In this document: piece by piece, positions 34,198-42,109 of the stretch | Layout of the letters: each line of letters opens with the position of its first letter | How positions within the stretch are numbered: the first letter of the stretch is position 1 | Source of the DNA: Streptomyces broussonetiae | GTDB lineage: Bacteria > Actinomycetota > Actinomycetes > Streptomycetales > Streptomycetaceae | NCBI RefSeq assembly: GCF_009796285.1 | Contig: NZ_CP047020.1 | Coordinates: 1,426,001 to 1,490,000 of the forward strand | Direction of reading: 5' to 3' | Length of the DNA stretch: 64,000 nucleotides | Translations under genes and position numbers: made by a program | The notes under the pieces: model-generated | What the model was told of the DNA's origin: nothing | Seen by the model: only the letters and a program-made list of their open reading frames with translations | The model's database searches: none

Positions 34198-34245
34198 GCC
34201 CGCCACGCTAGACGCCGCCGACGCGGCAGGGCGTCAGCCGGGCGA

Positions 34246-34273
34246 GGTGATCACCCCTACTCCCCGGGGAGTA
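34246..34273. promoter_or_regulatory. Two adjacent perfect palindromes upstream of the histidine kinase
   Basis: GGTGATCACC (34246-34255) is followed directly by the 16-bp TACTCCCCGGGGAGTA (34258-34273). They lie about 50-75 bp upstream of the kinase start. The second shares its right half and flank with the element at 12743-12760. Autoregulation by the LuxR-type response regulator is a reasonable guess. Confidence 0.5.
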
Positions 34274-34396
34274 CGGCCCTGACCGGCAGGACAGCGCTCA
34301 TGAGGTGTCCGGCGCCCGCCTCGACGTACACCGCTGTCCGCCGTACGACGACGTCCGCGTCCGGCCCGGCACCGGCGGCCCCCGCCTCGCCGGCGC

Positions 34397-35083
34397 CTAC
34401 CGCATCCCCACCCCGCGCGCCAGCTGTGTCACCGCGAGGCGGAAGAAGCCTTCCCGGTCCTCGACGACATTGTTGAACTGGCCGAACAGGTCGAAGCTCA
34501 CCAGCCCGAACAGCTGCGCCCAGGCCGCCACCATCGAGGCGGCGACCTCGGGCGGCAGCTCCGGGGCGAGGTCGGCGGCCAGTCGTTCGGCCTCCGGGCG
34601 CAGGGAGTCGGGCAGGGGCAGGTCCGCGAGGCCCGTGTCCTCGTACGCGGCGCGGATGATGCCGATCAGGACCAGGCCCACGCGGGAGGCGGGCGGCACG
34701 GTGGTCTCCGGAGCCGAGTAGCCGGGCACGGGCGAGCCGTAGATCAGCGCGTACTCGTGCGGATGCGCCAGCGCCCAGCCGCGCACCGCCTCGCACACGG
34801 CCGTCCAGCGGGCCACCGGCGCGGCGCCGCAAACCGCGGTGTCCGCCTGCTCCGCGGCCTCGCCGAGGGAGTCGTAGGCGTCGATGATCAGGGCGGTCAG
34901 CAGTTCGTCGCGGCTGGGGAAGTAGCGGTACAGGGCCGACGAGACCATGCCCAGCTCGCGGGCGACGGCGCGCAGCGAGAGCTTTGCCGCGCCCTCCTCC
35001 GCCAGCTGTCTGCGGGCCGCCTCCTTGATCGCGGCGGTGACTTCGATCCTGGCCCGCGCCCGGGCGCCCCGTGGAGTGCTCAT
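34397..35083 (-). CDS. TetR/AcrR family transcriptional regulator
   Basis: A 228-residue TetR protein with a helix-turn-helix at about 12-60 (IKEAARRQLAEEGAAKLSL ... MVSSALYRYFPSRDEL) and a WHG-type C-terminal domain containing HPHEYALIYGSPVPGY. The ATG at 35083 has no ribosome binding site, so it is probably leaderless. It is divergent from the nitroreductase-like gene, and the intergenic region carries two related palindromes that fit a TetR operator. Downstream, at 34257-34396, a short frame ending MSAVLPVRAVLPGE reads like the tail of another gene that I cannot name. Confidence 0.9.
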   Translation of the reverse strand: MSTPRGARARARIEVTAAIKEAARRQLAEEGAAKLSLRAVARELGMVSSALYRYFPSRDELLTALIIDAYDSLGEAAEQADTAVCGAAPVARWTAVCEAVRGWALAHPHEYALIYGSPVPGYSAPETTVPPASRVGLVLIGIIRAAYEDTGLADLPLPDSLRPEAERLAADLAPELPPEVAASMVAAWAQLFGLVSFDLFGQFNNVVEDREGFFRLAVTQLARGVGMR

Positions 35084-35103
35084 GCCGGCAGTCTGCCACG
35101 TGC

Positions 35104-35190
35104 GAGAGCGGTGCACACAAAAGAGAGCACCGCTCTTGCTTTCTTGTGGCGACCTCCCCCACACTGGAGTCACCCGAGAGCACTGCTCTC
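35104..35190. promoter_or_regulatory. TetR operators between the TetR and nitroreductase genes
   Basis: A perfect 15-bp palindrome, GAGAGCACTGCTCTC, lies at 35176-35190. A second copy, GAGAGCACCGCTCTT, lies at 35123-35137, differing at two positions. A half-site GAGAGC occurs at 35104. TTGCTT near 35136 could be the -35 of the nitroreductase promoter, so occupancy of the sites would block both divergent genes. Confidence 0.6.
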
Positions 35191-35209
35191 CCAATTCGTG
35201 GGGGTCATC

Positions 35210-35680
35210 ATGGCGTCGTCTTCTTCGTCCAGCTCTTCGCCGTACTACCTCAAGGGCAGCCCGATGAACGTCCGGCTGAACGGCGTCATCGGCTGGCTCG
35301 CCCGGCACGGCCTCAGCCTGGCGGGCACCGCGGAGATGTCCGTGCGGGGCCGCAAGAGCGGCCAGATGCAGCGCATCCCGGTCAACCCGCACACCTGTGA
35401 CGGCGAGCAGTACCTGGTCTCGGCGCGCGGCCACTCGCAGTGGGTGCGGAACATGCGCGTCGCCGGCGGCGGCGAACTGCGCGTCGGCCGCAGGGTGCGC
35501 ACCTTCACCGCCGCGGAGCTTCCCGATGCCGAGAAGCTCCCCGTGCTGCGGACCTATCTGGAGAAGTGGGGCTGGGAGGTCAACCAGTACTTCGACGGGG
35601 TGACCGCGAAGTCCTCCGACGAGGAGATCATCGCCTGCGCGGGCGACCACCCGGTGTTCCGCATCAGCGTCACGGGCTGA
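35210..35680 (+). CDS. Nitroreductase/quinone reductase family protein, Ddn-like
   Basis: A 156-residue protein of the split-beta-barrel Ddn family: LSLAGTAEMSVRGRKSGQMQRIPV is its cofactor-binding core and VRNMRVAGGGELRVG follows. Characterised relatives use the deazaflavin F420H2 to reduce quinones or nitro compounds; F420 use here is inferred. The N-terminus is a run of serines (MASSSSSSSSP). The ATG at 35210 follows GGGGGT. It is divergent from the TetR gene and likely under its control. Confidence 0.85.
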   Translation: MASSSSSSSSPYYLKGSPMNVRLNGVIGWLARHGLSLAGTAEMSVRGRKSGQMQRIPVNPHTCDGEQYLVSARGHSQWVRNMRVAGGGELRVGRRVRTFTAAELPDAEKLPVLRTYLEKWGWEVNQYFDGVTAKSSDEEIIACAGDHPVFRISVTG

Positions 35681-35705
35681 CCGTGGTCACAGGCGCTGAC
35701 CTTCG

Positions 35706-36959
35706 TCACGAACCGACCGGGTCCTGCGCCGGCTCCTGCGCCGTGGCGCTCTGCTCGCGGTCCACCGCGGTCAGGGCGCGCTGGGCGAGCGGGTGGGAAC
35801 GGATCATCTCGCCGAGCGAACTCTTGCCCTGGGTGATGTCCCGGAACGCCCGCCAGATGGGGCGCAAGCCGGTGAGGCCCGCGTGGAAGATACCGGGACG
35901 CCTCTCGAACACGGCCAGCAGCCGCTTGCCGACGCTCATCTCGACGCCGAGCCCGGCCTTGACCGCGAACGCGTAGTTCAGGGCCTGACGGCGGGCGTCG
36001 ACCGCGTCGTGCGCCTCGGCGATGCGGACCGCCCACTCCCCCGCGAGCCGGCCCGAGCGCAGTGCGAAGGAGATGCCCTCGCGGGTCCATGGCTCCAGCA
36101 GGCCGGCCGCGTCACCGCAGACCAGTACCCGCCCCCGGGACAGCGGCGAGTCGTCCGCGCGGCAGCGGGTCAGATGTCCGGAGGAGACGACGGGTTCGAA
36201 GCCGGACAGGCCGAGCCGGGCGATGAAGTCCTCCAAGTACCGCTTCGTGGCGGCGCCCTCGCCGCGCGCGGAGATCACGCCGACCGTCAGGGTGTCGCCC
36301 TTGGGGAACACCCAGCCGTAACTGCCGGGCATCGGGCCCCAGTCGATGAGGACGCGGCCCTTCCAGTCCTCGGCGACCGGGTCCGGCACCGGGATCTCCG
36401 CCTCCAGGCCGAGGTCCACCTGGTCCAGCTTCACCCCGACATGGGCCCCTATGCGGCTGGCGCTGCCATCGGCGCCGACGACCGCGCGGGCCAGCACCGT
36501 CTCGCCGCCCTGGAGGACGACGGCCACCGTGCGCCGGTCGGGGACCGCCGAGCCGTGCTGCTCCACTCGCTGCACCGTGACGCCCGTACGCAGCTCGGCG
36601 CCCGCCTTCTGGGCGTGCTCGACCAGCTGCTGGTCGAACTCGGCGCGGTTGACCAGGCCGAACAGCATCTGCTTGGCACGGCGGGTACGGGTGAAGCGTC
36701 CGTTGTGGGAGAAGGTGACCGCATGCACCCGGTCACGCAGGGGCAGCTCGAAGCCGGGAGGCAGCGCATCGCGGGAGGGTCCGATGATGCCGCCGCCGCA
36801 GGTTTTGTAGCGCGGCAACTCTGCCTTCTCCAGCAACAGCACGCGCCGTCCCGCAACCGCGGCAGCATAGGCGGCCGAGGCCCCCGCGGGTCCCGCGCCC
36901 ACCACGACGACGTCCCAAACCTGCTGAACGCCGTCCGCCGAAGAGTTCTCGCCGCTCAC
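35706..36959 (-). CDS. Geranylgeranyl reductase family FAD-dependent oxidoreductase
   Basis: A 417-residue flavoprotein of the GGR/PHBH type. The N-terminal Rossmann motif VVVVGAGPAGASAAY sits near residues 17-31, the second FAD motif is GDAAGLLEPWTREGI, and KTCGGGIIG is the family landmark. Relatives saturate isoprenoid double bonds in quinone or lipid side chains; in Streptomyces some act on menaquinone (family knowledge). The GTG start at 36959 is the only good candidate. It is divergent from the M20 dipeptidase, which starts 132 bp away. No isoprenoid gene is adjacent. Confidence 0.88.
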   Translation of the reverse strand: MSGENSSADGVQQVWDVVVVGAGPAGASAAYAAAVAGRRVLLLEKAELPRYKTCGGGIIGPSRDALPPGFELPLRDRVHAVTFSHNGRFTRTRRAKQMLFGLVNRAEFDQQLVEHAQKAGAELRTGVTVQRVEQHGSAVPDRRTVAVVLQGGETVLARAVVGADGSASRIGAHVGVKLDQVDLGLEAEIPVPDPVAEDWKGRVLIDWGPMPGSYGWVFPKGDTLTVGVISARGEGAATKRYLEDFIARLGLSGFEPVVSSGHLTRCRADDSPLSRGRVLVCGDAAGLLEPWTREGISFALRSGRLAGEWAVRIAEAHDAVDARRQALNYAFAVKAGLGVEMSVGKRLLAVFERRPGIFHAGLTGLRPIWRAFRDITQGKSSLGEMIRSHPLAQRALTAVDREQSATAQEPAQDPVGS

Positions 36960-37091
36960 GATGGTCTACTGCTCCGATCAAGCCGCTGCCGAAGTGTCCC
37001 TCGCATCCTACGGCGGCCGTCGTCGCAGGCCACTGTGGGAGTATCGGGGGTATTCACCCCGTTCAACGTCGCACCCACGAGGAGCGTGCCC

Positions 37092-38444
37092 ATGTCGTCG
37101 AATCCGGTCGCCGAGACCGTCGCCTCGCTGCTGCCCAGGGCCAAGGCGGAGCTGACCGAGCTGGTCGCCTTCAAGTCGGTGGCGGACTTCGCGCAGTTCC
37201 CCAGGAGCGAGAGCGAGGCCGCCGCGCGCTGGATCGTGGACGCGCTCACCGCCGAGGGTTTCGTCGACGTGGCCCTGCTGGACACCCCGGACGGCACGCA
37301 GTCCGTCTACGGCTACCTGCCGGGCCCTCAGGGCGCGAAAACGGTTCTCCTCTACGCCCACTACGATGTGCAGCCGCCGCTGGACGAGACCGCCTGGGCC
37401 ACTCCGCCGTTCGAGCTGACCGAGCGTGACGGCCGCTGGTACGGCCGTGGGACCGCCGACTGCAAGGGCGGCCTCATCATGCACCTGCTCGCGCTGCGCG
37501 CCCTGAAGGCGAACGGCGGCGTGCCGGTCAACGTGAAGGTGATCGTCGAGGGCTCGGAGGAGCAGGGCACCGGCGGCCTGGAGCGGTACGCCGAGCAGCA
37601 CCCCGAGCTGCTGACGGCGGACACCATCGTGATCGGCGACGCGGGCAACTTCCGCGTCGGCCTGCCGACCGTGACCACCATCCTGCGCGGTATGACCCTG
37701 GTCCGGGTGCAGATCGACACCCTCGAGGGCAATCTGCACTCCGGGCAGTTCGGCGGTGCCGCCCCGGACGCACTGGCCGCGCTGATCCGGGTCATGGACT
37801 CGCTGCGCGCCGCGGACGGCTCGACCACGGTCGACGGTCTCGACGCGTCGGCGACGTGGGACGGCCTGGAGTACACCGAGGAGCAGTTCCGCTCCGACGC
37901 CCGGGTGCTCGACGGCGTCGAGCTGACCGGTGGCGGTTCGGTCGCCGACCGGCTGTGGGCCCGCCCTGCGGTCACCGTCCTCGGCATCGACTGCCCGCCG
38001 GTGGTCGGCGCGACCCCGTCGGTGCACTCCAGCGCCCGGGCGCTGATCAGCCTGCGGGTCCCGCCGGGCGTGGACGCCACCGAGGCGACCAAGCTGCTTG
38101 AGGCGCACATCGAGGCGCACACCCCGTGGGGCGCCCGGCTCAGCATCGAGCAGGTCGGCCAGGGCCAGCCCTTCCGCGCCGACCCGACCAGCCCGGCGTA
38201 CCAGGCGATGGCCGACGCGATGGCCGTGGCCTACCCGGGCGAGACCATGCAGTACGCCGGGCAGGGCGGCTCGATCCCGCTGTGCAACACCCTCGCCGGG
38301 CTGTACCCGCGGGCGGAAATCCTGCTGATCGGCCTGAGCGAGCCGGAGGCGCAGATCCACGCGGTCAACGAGAGCGTCAGCCCCGAGGAGCTGGAGCGGC
38401 TGTCGGTCGCCGAGGCGCTGTTCCTGCGCAACTACGCGGGCTGA
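37092..38444 (+). CDS. M20 family dipeptidase
   Basis: A 450-residue zinc peptidase. The first zinc site is HYDVQP, followed by GRGTADCKGG (bridging Asp) and EGSEEQGTGGL with the catalytic Glu pair. HSGQFGG opens the dimerisation domain, and a C-terminal AQIHAVNE supplies the last histidine. The length and arrangement match carnosinase-like cytosolic dipeptidases. The ATG at 37092 follows GGAG at 37081. A hairpin at 38476-38501 terminates it. The substrates would be dipeptides; specificity is unknown. Confidence 0.92.
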   Translation: MSSNPVAETVASLLPRAKAELTELVAFKSVADFAQFPRSESEAAARWIVDALTAEGFVDVALLDTPDGTQSVYGYLPGPQGAKTVLLYAHYDVQPPLDETAWATPPFELTERDGRWYGRGTADCKGGLIMHLLALRALKANGGVPVNVKVIVEGSEEQGTGGLERYAEQHPELLTADTIVIGDAGNFRVGLPTVTTILRGMTLVRVQIDTLEGNLHSGQFGGAAPDALAALIRVMDSLRAADGSTTVDGLDASATWDGLEYTEEQFRSDARVLDGVELTGGGSVADRLWARPAVTVLGIDCPPVVGATPSVHSSARALISLRVPPGVDATEATKLLEAHIEAHTPWGARLSIEQVGQGQPFRADPTSPAYQAMADAMAVAYPGETMQYAGQGGSIPLCNTLAGLYPRAEILLIGLSEPEAQIHAVNESVSPEELERLSVAEALFLRNYAG

Positions 38445-38475
38445 ATCCTTCCGGCCCCTTTCCGCCCCCGGCAAA

Positions 38476-38501
38476 GCGCCCTCGCCTCCGGGCGGGGGCG
38501 C
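38476..38501 (+). terminator. Hairpin terminator after the dipeptidase gene
   Basis: Arms GCGCCCTCGCC and GGCGGGGGCGC, 11 bp with one mismatch, enclose the loop TCCG. It starts 31 bp after the dipeptidase stop and ends 17 bp before the ATG of the MBL-fold gene, which must have its own start of transcription or rely on read-through. Confidence 0.65.
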
Positions 38502-38517
38502 TGCCCACGGTCGGCAC

Positions 38518-39222
38518 ATGGACGTCATCGAACTGCTGCCGAGGCTGCATCTGTTGCGCTTCCCCGTCGGCCAGGCCTATCTCTGACACGACGGCGAGCA
38601 ACTGACACTGATCGACGCGGGCGCGCTCGGTGCCGGCCGGACCACCGCCGACGCGAACACGGCGCTGGGGCGTGCGCCCGGGGACGTACGGCGGATCGCG
38701 CTGACGCATTTCCACGAGGACCACGCGGGCGGGGCGGGCGAGTTCGCGGCGCTGAGCGGCGCCGAGGTGCTGGCGCACCACCTGGACGCCCCGTTCGTCA
38801 GCGGTGAACTGCCCGGCCCGCCACCCCGGTTCGAGGACTGGGAACTGCCGATCCACGCGGAGGCGGTCAGGCACCTGCCCCGGGGAACGCCGGTGGCGCC
38901 GGCCGCGGTCACCGAGGGGTCGGACGGCGACGCCCTCGGTTTCGGCGGCGGGGCCCGGGTGATCCACGTCCCCGGGCACACGGACGGCAGCATCGCGCTG
39001 TTCCTGCCCGCCGAGGGCGTGCTGTTCACCGGGGACGCGGTGGCGGCCTCGCCGGTCGACGGCTCGGTGATCCCGGGCGTGTTCAACCTCGACCGCCCCC
39101 AACTGCAGGCCTCCTTGCGGCGGTTGGTGCAGCTGGACGCGGCCGTGGCCTGCTTTGGACACGGCGACCCGGTACTGAAGAACGCTGCCGGAACCCTGCA
39201 CGAAGCGGCAGCCGCCTCCTGA
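38518..39222 (+). pseudogene. MBL-fold metallohydrolase gene with a single in-frame stop
   Basis: The frame starts at an ATG and reads MDVIELLPRLHLLRFPVG, then QAYL, then TGA at codon 23 (38584-38586). Homologues have tryptophan here (QAYLWHDG), so TGG to TGA is the simplest change. Everything downstream remains open to 39222 in the same frame, with the complete MBL metal motif THFHEDH, the HVPGHTDGS loop, GDAVAASPVDG and a final FGHGDP. No alternative start lies upstream of the metal motif without crossing the stop. It is either recently inactivated, read through at low level, or a sequence error. Confidence 0.75.
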
Positions 39223-39424
39223 GCACGATGCACGACCGCCGGCCGCCACCCCACCGTGCAGCGGGCATGCCCCCCGGCCGGATGCTCGTCGGGCCAACCA
39301 TCACACCGCTCCCACAGCCACCCTGGCCCCGAGCGACGGCCCGGCCGGACTCCGACTCAACCAGGCCGGCCTCGCCGCCCGTCGGCGCGGTCTCACCGCG
39401 GCCACGGCCCGCCGGTGCGCCCGC

Positions 39425-40468
39425 TCACCCGAGTGGTACCCCGCCCTCCAGATACAGCACGGTCCCCCGCTCGCGGGCCCGCAGGGCCCAGCGCAGCCGT
39501 TCGTAGCGGACCGGCGGGAGCATGACGGCGGCCTCCTGTTCGGTGGCGAAGCGCCAGCCGCGCAGCTCCGGACCCGGCAGCAGCACCCGCGAGGCCTCGT
39601 CCCGCTCCAGTCGGCCGCCGTCGAACAGCAGCCGCAGCCCGCCGAAGCCGGGCGGGGCGGGCCGCTCCCAGTCCACCACCAGCAGCCGGGGCACGTCCCG
39701 CAGCTCGATCCCGGTCTCCTCGGCGACCTCGCGCATCCCGGCACGCGCCGGTGCCTCACCGCGCTCCACCACACCGCCCGGGAACTCCCAGCCGGGCTTG
39801 TAGGTGGGGTCCACCAGCAGCACCCGGTCGTGCTCGTCGAAGAGCAGCACCCCGGCGGCGAGCGTCTCGGCGGTCGGCTCGGGGGTCTGCACGATGTCGC
39901 AGGGGGGCACGGCACCGCCGGCGACGGCGTCGGTGACACGCGCGGCAGCCTCGTACGGGGTGAGGCCGCTGGTGTCCACGAGGTGGGCGTCCGCGGCGAG
40001 CCACGACGTGAGGGCGGCCCGGTAGGGCTCGATGTGGTCGTACGACCACTGCCGTATGCGTATCTCGCCGTCGGGCGGGTCGGCCGGAATCTCCCGGCGG
40101 GCTATTCGCTCGCGCAGGATCGTTTCGTCCGTGGCGAGAAGCAGATGGTGCACCGGGATCCTGCGGGCGGCGAGGCCGCCGAAGATCTCGTCGCGGTGCT
40201 CCTGACGGAGCAGGGTCATCGGCACCACGAGGGTTCCGCCCAGCTCGGCGAGCATCGCGGCGGCCGTGTCGACGACCAGTCGGCGCCAGATCGGCAGGTC
40301 CTGGACGTCGCCGACCTCTGCGAGGCGCTTGGCCGGCAGCAGGTGCGTGAGCGACCCTCCGACCAGCTCGGGGTCGAAGAGCGTGCTGTTCGGGATCAGT
40401 TCGATCAGTTCCCGTGCGGTCGTGCTCTTCCCCGCACCGAACGCGCCGTTGATCCAGACGACGGTCAC
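39425..40468 (-). CDS. P-loop kinase fused to a NUDIX hydrolase
   Basis: A 347-residue bifunctional protein. Residues 1-185 form a P-loop kinase-like domain with Walker A GAFGAGKST at 8-16, resembling TmrB/chloramphenicol-phosphotransferase-type kinases. Residues about 210-345 are a NUDIX domain with GGVVERG ... REVAEETG, the 23-residue Nudix box, near 231-253. Such fusions may phosphorylate a nucleotide-like or drug-like compound and hydrolyse a related diphosphate, but the substrate is unknown. The GTG at 40468 is preceded by GGGGGAG. The gene stands alone, so no pathway context helps. Confidence 0.85.
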   Translation of the reverse strand: MTVVWINGAFGAGKSTTARELIELIPNSTLFDPELVGGSLTHLLPAKRLAEVGDVQDLPIWRRLVVDTAAAMLAELGGTLVVPMTLLRQEHRDEIFGGLAARRIPVHHLLLATDETILRERIARREIPADPPDGEIRIRQWSYDHIEPYRAALTSWLAADAHLVDTSGLTPYEAAARVTDAVAGGAVPPCDIVQTPEPTAETLAAGVLLFDEHDRVLLVDPTYKPGWEFPGGVVERGEAPARAGMREVAEETGIELRDVPRLLVVDWERPAPPGFGGLRLLFDGGRLERDEASRVLLPGPELRGWRFATEQEAAVMLPPVRYERLRWALRARERGTVLYLEGGVPLG

Positions 40469-40554
40469 GTACTCCCCCTCTTCTGTTGGCCCCCTGTGGC
40501 TTGCCCGTAACACCCTGCCACGGAAACCCCGTCCCGGTGAGGGCGCCCGCACAG

Positions 40555-40593
40555 GTGTGCCGGTGCCCCTCTGTCACGGGGGCACCGGCACAC
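40555..40593 (-). terminator. Strong hairpin terminator after the small secreted protein gene
   Basis: Perfect 15-bp arms, GTGTGCCGGTGCCCC and GGGGCACCGGCACAC, with a 9-base loop. In the minus direction it begins 20 bp after the stop of the gene ending at 40613. It also separates that transcript from the kinase-NUDIX gene. Confidence 0.8.
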
Positions 40594-40612
40594 ACGCCAT
40601 GGGCCGTGGGGC

Positions 40613-40807
40613 CTACTCCAGTCCGAAGACGGGGTCGTCGGCGGGGGCCAGACTGTCCTGGGAGACGAGGTCGCCGGTCGAGTGGAGGGTGTCCGGGACG
40701 TTGAGGTCGCCGAGCGACCCGTTGTCCGCCGCGTGCGACGGGGTGACGGCGGCCACGACGAATCCGGTGGCCAAAGTGGCGAGGGCGAGGATGCTGCGCT
40801 TCTTCAT
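40613..40807 (-). CDS. Small secreted protein
   Basis: A 64-residue protein with a Sec signal peptide: MKKRS, a hydrophobic core LALATLATGFVVAAV, and a cleavage site SHA-AD near residue 27. The mature part is about 37 residues, acidic and without cysteine, containing DLNVPDTLHSTGDLVSQDSL. I do not recognise a family, although similar tiny secreted proteins are common in Streptomyces and some associate with the cell surface. The ribosome binding site is weak. A very stable terminator follows, which suggests a well-defined monocistronic mRNA. Confidence 0.7.
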   Translation of the reverse strand: MKKRSILALATLATGFVVAAVTPSHAADNGSLGDLNVPDTLHSTGDLVSQDSLAPADDPVFGLE

Positions 40808-41115
40808 GCGCTGATCAACTACGCCGACGGCCCTCGGGTCACGCGGGCCGCGACGGTTGCGCCCGCAGGGCCGAGCGCAGGCCGAGCGGAGTCCGAGCAC
40901 GGGCCGGCGCCCCAGGACGGTCGCAGACCGGCCCCAGCACCGTCGCAGACCGGCCCCGGGGATCGTCGAAATCCGATGCCGAGCCGGTAATCCCGTGGTC
41001 GCGACGATCACCGACGGATATCGTCCGGGTGCGGAACGTTCAAGCGCGACGGCGCCGGTCCCGTGCCCCGTCCCGCCGTCTTCCACACCCCCATCGCCGG
41101 ACGGATCGAGGTCGT
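40808..41115. other. Divergent promoter region with a 22-bp tandem repeat
   Basis: This 308-bp gap serves the small secreted protein gene and the DinB-like gene. GTCGCAGACCGGCCCC occurs twice, at 40920-40935 and 40942-40957, a period of 22 bp. I see no gene in it. Confidence 0.45.
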
Positions 41116-41898
41116 ATGCGTGTACAGGTGAGCGGATTCCCGGCCGGCGACTCCGACGACGATCCCCTCGGCCTCGTGGTGCGCTCGGGGGACCGGCTCG
41201 CAGGGGCCGCCGCCGCGCTGTCCGACGCCCAGGTGCGCGCCCCGTCGGGGCTGCCCGGGTGGACGCGCGGCCATGTGCTCGCCCATGTCGCCCACAGCGC
41301 CGACGCCTACGTGTGGATGCTGGGTCTCGCACGCACCGGCCGTGCGCCGGGACCGCGCGCGGACAAGGCGACGCTGGCCGCAGCACTGCAGCGGGACGCG
41401 TCACTGTCCGCCGGGCGGCTCACGGCCCTGCTGCGGGAGAGCCTCGACCGGTTCACGGCGCAGGCTCTCGCGATGCCCGCTCCCGCCTGGGGCACTCCTG
41501 TCGCCGCGCTGGCCGGCTGGCGGCACCCGGCCTGGTATCTCCTGCTGCGGTGTCTGCGGGAGCTGGAGACGCACCACTTCGATCTGGCCGTCGGTCATGG
41601 GACCGAGAAGTGGCCGGAAGCGTACGTCTGCTGGGCGCTGGACGACACACTCGGCACGCTGCGGACCCAGGGCTTTCCACTCGCCTCGGTGGAGGCCGTG
41701 GATCTCGGCCGGCACTGGCCCCTGGCACAGGCGGGACCCTCGGTCGCCGGGGCCGGACACCTGGTGCTCGGCTGGCTGAGCGGACGCCTTCCGGCCGACG
41801 CACTGAACACCTACGGACCGGCGCGTCCGCTGCCGACCCCGCCCGCCTGGCCCCAGCCGCCGCTGCCGGGCTGGGGACGTATCGACAGCGAGACGTGA
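41116..41898 (+). CDS. Maleylpyruvate isomerase/DinB-like mycothiol-dependent family protein
   Basis: A 260-residue protein of the MDMPI N-terminal type. LPGWTRGHVLAHVAHSADAYVWML supplies the first metal histidine and LRELETHHFDLAVGHG the later pair. The C-terminal half has the usual SVEAVDLGRHWPLA and the Pro-rich end. It is a paralogue, though distant, of the gene at 29240. Mycothiol dependence is inferred from the family. The ATG is preceded by GATCGAGG. The neighbours, a small secreted protein and an alpha-galactosidase, do not suggest a shared pathway. Confidence 0.8.
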   Translation: MRVQVSGFPAGDSDDDPLGLVVRSGDRLAGAAAALSDAQVRAPSGLPGWTRGHVLAHVAHSADAYVWMLGLARTGRAPGPRADKATLAAALQRDASLSAGRLTALLRESLDRFTAQALAMPAPAWGTPVAALAGWRHPAWYLLLRCLRELETHHFDLAVGHGTEKWPEAYVCWALDDTLGTLRTQGFPLASVEAVDLGRHWPLAQAGPSVAGAGHLVLGWLSGRLPADALNTYGPARPLPTPPAWPQPPLPGWGRIDSET

Positions 41899-41957
41899 CG
41901 GCCTGAATTCAACACATCCGAACACTTGGCGAGCCCACTGGGTGAAACAGTACAGCT

Positions 41958-41972
41958 GTCAAGGTTTTTGAC
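41958..41972. promoter_or_regulatory. Candidate operator upstream of the alpha-galactosidase
   Basis: The perfect inverted repeat GTCAA-GGTTT-TTGAC lies 138 bp before the ATG at 42110 in an AT-rich patch. A possible promoter further down is TTCCAA near 42000 with TACCGT 17 bp later. Which regulator binds is unknown. Confidence 0.3.
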
Positions 41973-42109
41973 GGGATATCGAACAGTCAGGCACACCTCT
42001 TCCAACACAGTCCGACAGCTCCTACCGTAAACGCGCACAGCTGACACACATGACGCCCAGGTGGCACCGGGCCGTCAGCCACCGTTCGCGAGTCGGAGGA
42101 ACGTCGACG

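Noticed and set aside
38584..38586. TGA read as selenocysteine in the MBL gene
   Set aside because: Homologues carry Trp here, the position is not near the metal site, and I see no SECIS-like structure directly after it.
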